From CAZALT01 sp964485515 (lineage in GTDB: Bacteria; Actinomycetota; Acidimicrobiia; Acidimicrobiales; Acidimicrobilacustridaceae), in NCBI GenBank assembly GCA_964485515.1, contig CAZALT010000067.1, positions 1 to 17,484 of the forward strand: a stretch of 17,484 nt of DNA. Reading direction: 5' to 3'. A model generated the notes under the pieces. It did not search any database, had not been told where the DNA came from, and saw only the letters and a list, made by a program, of their open reading frames with translations. Within the stretch, counting starts at the first letter, position 1; every line of letters begins with the position of its first letter. The position numbers and the translations under genes were made by a program. Of this stretch, positions 14,667 through 17,484 are shown in pieces.

Positions 14667-15593
14667 CTACTTGCGGGCGGCGGACTGGTCGAGGCCGGTG
14701 GGCATGACCATGCCGACCTGCTGGAGGTGCTGGCCGAGCATGCCGTCGAAGTTCTCGACGACGCCGTCGACGTCCCAGCCGCCTTCGCGGTTCATCCAGG
14801 CGACCTGCTTGGGGTGCTGGAAGATCGTGTAGGCGAAGTCGGTGCGGCCGAAGACCTGGCCGTTGACGTGACCGGCGAGATCGGAGGCGAGGTAGGCGAC
14901 GATCGGCGCGTTCATGGCTGGGTCGAGCGACGCGGGGATCTCGGCACCGTCCTCGATGAGGCTGGCCGTCATGCGGGTGATGCCGGCGGGCGCCATGGCG
15001 TTGACCGTGATGCCCGACCGACCCAGCTCGAGGGCCCACACGAAGGTCATGCCCATGAGGCCGGCCTTGGCCGCGCCGTAGTTGGTCTGGCCGAAGTTGC
15101 CGCGCAGACCGGCCGAGGAGGTGAGGTTGATGATGCGACCGAAGCCAGCTTCCTTCATGGGGCCCACGGCGTGACGGGTGCAGTTGAACGCGCCCTTGAG
15201 GTGGGTGGCGATGACGGCGTCGAAGTCGTCCTCGGTCATCTTCGCCAGCGAGCGGTCGCGCACGATGCCCGCGTTGTTCACGAGGATGTCGATCTTGCCG
15301 AACGTGTCGATCGCCGTGTTGATGATGCGCCCGGCAGCCTCGAAGTCGGTGACGGAGTCGTGAGCGGGGACGGCTCGCCCGCCGGCGGCTTCGATCTCCT
15401 TGCACACGTCGGTGGCGGGGTCTTCGTCGGTGGTGTCGCCCTTGAGGCCGACCCCGATGTCGTTGACGACCACGGCGGCACCCTGGGCGGCGAGGCACAG
15501 GGCGAACTCGCGGCCCATGCCGCGCCCGGCGCCGGTGACGACCGCGACCTTGCCTTCGAGCAGCTTTCCGTCAACCTTGTCTTTCGGCCCCAT
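14667..15593 (-). CDS. short-chain dehydrogenase of the HSD17B4/MFE-2 type (3-hydroxyacyl-CoA dehydrogenase)
   Basis: ATG 15593 with GGGAG about 6 nt upstream; 308 aa. Classical SDR motifs: the cofactor loop VTGAGRGMG (Gly21-Gly27), NNAG (106-109), the catalytic Ser in INLTSSAG (159 or 160), and Tyr172 and Lys176 in NYGAAKAG. VVVNDIG, NNAGIVRDRSLA and GNFGQTNYGAAKAGLMG match the dehydrogenase domain of peroxisomal multifunctional enzyme 2, supporting NAD-dependent oxidation of (3R)-hydroxyacyl-CoA. The extended C-terminus with FDGMLGQHLQQVGM also fits that branch. No hydratase-2 domain is fused, unlike in MFE-2. It lies between the class I CoA-transferase upstream and the ACAD downstream on the same strand. 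A much longer open frame running upstream to 16499 is a GC shadow over the CoA-transferase gene. Substrate not determinable. Confidence 0.92.
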   Translation of the reverse strand: MGPKDKVDGKLLEGKVAVVTGAGRGMGREFALCLAAQGAAVVVNDIGVGLKGDTTDEDPATDVCKEIEAAGGRAVPAHDSVTDFEAAGRIINTAIDTFGKIDILVNNAGIVRDRSLAKMTEDDFDAVIATHLKGAFNCTRHAVGPMKEAGFGRIINLTSSAGLRGNFGQTNYGAAKAGLMGMTFVWALELGRSGITVNAMAPAGITRMTASLIEDGAEIPASLDPAMNAPIVAYLASDLAGHVNGQVFGRTDFAYTIFQHPKQVAWMNREGGWDVDGVVENFDGMLGQHLQQVGMVMPTGLDQSAARK

Positions 15594-15692
15594 GCCATCT
15601 CCCGAGTCGTGCTGTGCGAGTGCACAGACTGTGGCACAAGCCCGGATTTGCCGCCCAATCGCCCGCCGCGGGCACCCCAACCGGTGCTTCTG

Positions 15693-15737
15693 GCGTGGAT
15701 GTTGTTCGATCACCGAACGACATCTACGCAATTTGGG
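15693..15737. repeat. dispersed hairpin element, copy C
   Basis: GCGTGGATGTTGTTCG (15693-15708) pairs with CGAACGACATCTACGC (15714-15729) over 16 bp, with two G-U pairs and a 5-nt loop. The right side continues unpaired as AATTTGGG. ATCTACGCAATTTGGG (15722-15737) is identical over 16 nt to 13321-13336 in copy B. It lies in the 170-nt gap between the CoA-transferase stop (15764) and the SDR start (15593), where it could act as an intra-operon terminator or attenuator. Confidence 0.7.
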
Positions 15738-15763
15738 TACTTGGTGGTCGTGCCACCGCTGGT

Positions 15764-17470
15764 TCAGTCCGGGCGAAGGAAAAGACCCTGCGGGTCCCAG
15801 GTGCGCAACGCCGCGACCTCCTCGGCCGTCACCGGGTCGAGCTCGGTCAGGTCGTCGGCGACCTGGAGGTCCCAGCCGATGCGCTCGCGGATGGCGGCGA
15901 CCCGGTCGCCGACCGACGTCGCGCCGGGAGCGAGGGCGACGAGCACGAACGTGCCGTCGGCGCCCCGTTCGAACGTGCCGAGGTCGGTCACGATGGCCTG
16001 GGCATTGCGGCCCGGCGACGTGATGTACGGGACCTGCTCGACGGTGCGTCGGGTGGTGAGCGTGCAGATGATGACGTTCTCGGCTGCCGTGCTCGCCACG
16101 TCGTTGCCGCCGCCGGAGCCCACGAGGAACGCCTTGCCCGGGACCTCCGTCGAGTTGATGTTGCCGTGCTTGTCGACCTGTGCCGCACCGAGCGCCCCGA
16201 TCACTGTGGTGCCCGGCCCGCCGACGAGCGTGCCCAGCACCTGTTCGGCGTCGCCGACCGCGGTCGCGCTCGGGAAGCTGCGGTGGTTGAACACGAACGG
16301 ATCGGCCGGGGTCGGCTCGTAGCCCCAGAGCCCGAGCTCGGCGGTGAGCACCACGTCGGAGCCAACGGCGCGGGCCTGGTCGACGGCGAGCCACGCCGCG
16401 AGGTTGGCCACGCCGGCCCCGGCGAGGACCGCGTCCGCGTCCCGAGCCACAACCCGCTGGGCAAGGTGGCGGGCGCCGTAGGTGGCGGCCTGCTCCCATG
16501 CGCCGACAGGTGCATCGAGATCAGGCGGGTTGGCCTCGGCGTCGTCCCGCCACGAGCGGGGATCGGCACGCGTTCGGAGGTGCTCGATCCGGTCGGCGCC
16601 GAGCCGGGCGAGGTACTCGTCCTGCGTCGTCGGCTCGAGGATCCAATGCCGGATCCAGTCGTCGAAGTCCTCGGAGCGGGTGGCGTCGCGGGTGTCGCTC
16701 CAGAACTGGAGGTCCTCGGCGTAGCTGTCGACGGGGAGGTGCGGGGCGTACAGCCCACCTGGGTGCGCGCCCATGGGCACCTCGACCACCGCCAGCACCC
16801 GGTGGGCCGGGATGCGGGTGAGGTGCGACCACGGTCGGATGTCGTCGACGATCTTCTCGACGGTGACGATCGCGCCCCGCTTCGCGGCCAGCGCACCCCA
16901 GATGCCTTCGAGGCTCGGCGGGCCGAGCGCGATGTTGCCCGCACGGTCGGCGATGGGGGCATGCAGCAGCGCGACGTCGGGCGCGTACGCCTGCAGGAGC
17001 CCGACGGTGTCGGGCTCGCCCGCGGCGCCCGTCGCGAACGGGTTGGGGATCTCGGCGAAGCCGTCGTTGTGGGCCATCGACGAGCCGGCGATCGACCCGG
17101 TCACGGTGGCGGGGAGCCCGTCGGCGGCGGCGTGGAGGCGCTGGGCGAAGGCGAGGAACGACCAGTGCTCGACCGCCACGGACCGGTCGAGGTAGGCGTT
17201 GCCGAACCACGGGTTGGGGGTGAAGTTCGGGAACACGTCACCCGAGTAGCCCGTGATGACCTTGTCGACGAGCTCGCCCCGGAAGAAGAGCGTGCCGAGG
17301 CTGGAGAGGCTGAGCATCGACAGCTCGAAGCCGGGTTCCTTCTCCCACCATTGGCGGACGAGCTCGCGGGCCGCCGCGGTCCAGCGGGAGTGGTTGCACA
17401 CGACGTGGACGCGATCGCCGGCCTCGACGAGGGCGACGGCTTCGGAGAGGGAGGTGACCTTCGACGACAT
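15764..17470 (-). CDS. fused alpha+beta class I CoA-transferase, IpdAB-like
   Basis: ATG 17470, 568 aa, in the length range of both subunits of a class I CoA-transferase joined together. The alpha-like half (about 1-300) starts SSKVTSLSEAVALVEAGDRVHVV and includes IADRAGNIALG. The beta-like half (about 330-568) includes LAGAGVANLAAWLAVDQAR, VVLTAELGLWGYEP with Glu378 at the position of the family's ExG catalytic motif, and AQVDKHGNINST followed by GSGGGNDVAS. The paired NHG/GNINST and GGxNDVAS motifs resemble IpdA/IpdB, which in steroid catabolism open the last ring of a CoA-linked dione rather than transfer CoA. No Shine-Dalgarno is visible before ATG 17470, and an in-frame GTG at 17479 lies near the window edge, so the true start may be slightly upstream. 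It is the first visible gene of the - strand block. A plain CoA-transferase for a beta-keto acid remains possible. Confidence 0.87.
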   Translation of the reverse strand: MSSKVTSLSEAVALVEAGDRVHVVCNHSRWTAAARELVRQWWEKEPGFELSMLSLSSLGTLFFRGELVDKVITGYSGDVFPNFTPNPWFGNAYLDRSVAVEHWSFLAFAQRLHAAADGLPATVTGSIAGSSMAHNDGFAEIPNPFATGAAGEPDTVGLLQAYAPDVALLHAPIADRAGNIALGPPSLEGIWGALAAKRGAIVTVEKIVDDIRPWSHLTRIPAHRVLAVVEVPMGAHPGGLYAPHLPVDSYAEDLQFWSDTRDATRSEDFDDWIRHWILEPTTQDEYLARLGADRIEHLRTRADPRSWRDDAEANPPDLDAPVGAWEQAATYGARHLAQRVVARDADAVLAGAGVANLAAWLAVDQARAVGSDVVLTAELGLWGYEPTPADPFVFNHRSFPSATAVGDAEQVLGTLVGGPGTTVIGALGAAQVDKHGNINSTEVPGKAFLVGSGGGNDVASTAAENVIICTLTTRRTVEQVPYITSPGRNAQAIVTDLGTFERGADGTFVLVALAPGATSVGDRVAAIRERIGWDLQVADDLTELDPVTAEEVAALRTWDPQGLFLRPD

Positions 17471-17484
17471 GGGGCCGCACGGTA

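Noticed and set aside
14667..16499. 610-aa open frame fused upstream of the SDR
   Set aside because: The N-terminal 300 codons are a GC shadow of the CoA-transferase. The SDR starts cleanly at ATG 15593 with a Shine-Dalgarno.

Overview
The window is a GC-rich, densely coding bacterial segment. It uses GTG as well as ATG starts, and nearly every gene belongs to an acyl-CoA catabolic family. That gene content, including a double acyl-CoA dehydrogenase, thiolase and DUF35 proteins, an HSD17B4-like dehydrogenase and an IpdAB-like CoA-transferase, points to an actinobacterium, plausibly an Acidimicrobiia-like or mycobacteria-related lineage. Two runs of exactly 100 N mark it as a draft or metagenome scaffold. 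I see no rRNA, tRNA, CRISPR, phage, transposase or toxin/defence gene. The region looks like a catabolic island for a branched or cyclic carboxylic acid (steroid-, terpenoid- or alicyclic-like), but the substrate cannot be read from the sequence.

Left block, 1-7585, all on the + strand and operon-like: an amidohydrolase_2 protein whose 5' end lies outside the window; a 755-aa protein made of two fused acyl-CoA dehydrogenase domains; a complete biosynthetic/degradative-type thiolase; a 504-aa fusion of an HMG-CoA-synthase-like fold with a DUF35 zinc-ribbon/OB domain; and, 2 nt later, a second thiolase of the SCP-x/Ltp type. The last two resemble the thiolase/HMG-CoA-synthase/DUF35 complex of archaea and the Ltp2-ChsH2 retro-aldolase of steroid degraders. 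Here the HMGS-like part appears to have lost its nucleophilic cysteine. A strong hairpin closes the block at 7603-7656.

Middle block, 7670-13260, has alternating strands: a crotonase-fold protein (-) that lacks both classical hydratase glutamates; a single-domain acyl-CoA dehydrogenase (+) behind a possible six-codon coupled leader; a class III CoA-transferase (-) interrupted by an N run; and an AMP-forming acyl-CoA ligase (+). The last two are divergent across a 144-nt control region. The ligase and the class III CoA-transferase could both load CoA onto a substrate.

Right block, 13478-17470, all on the - strand: transcription runs from a fused alpha+beta class I CoA-transferase (IpdAB-like), through an HSD17B4/MFE-2-like short-chain dehydrogenase, to an acyl-CoA dehydrogenase.

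Together the genes could supply CoA activation (ligase or CoA transfer), dehydrogenation (four ACAD domains in three proteins), a crotonase-type step, 3-hydroxyacyl-CoA oxidation (SDR), thiolytic or retro-aldol cleavage (two thiolases plus HMGS-DUF35), and ring-opening or CoA-transfer chemistry. The most interesting non-coding signal is a small family of intergenic hairpins near 4762, 13285 and 15693 that share the tail ACGCAATTTGG. Both N runs have identical sequence at their two edges (7 bp and 15 bp), so they are probably unmerged contig overlaps rather than missing DNA.
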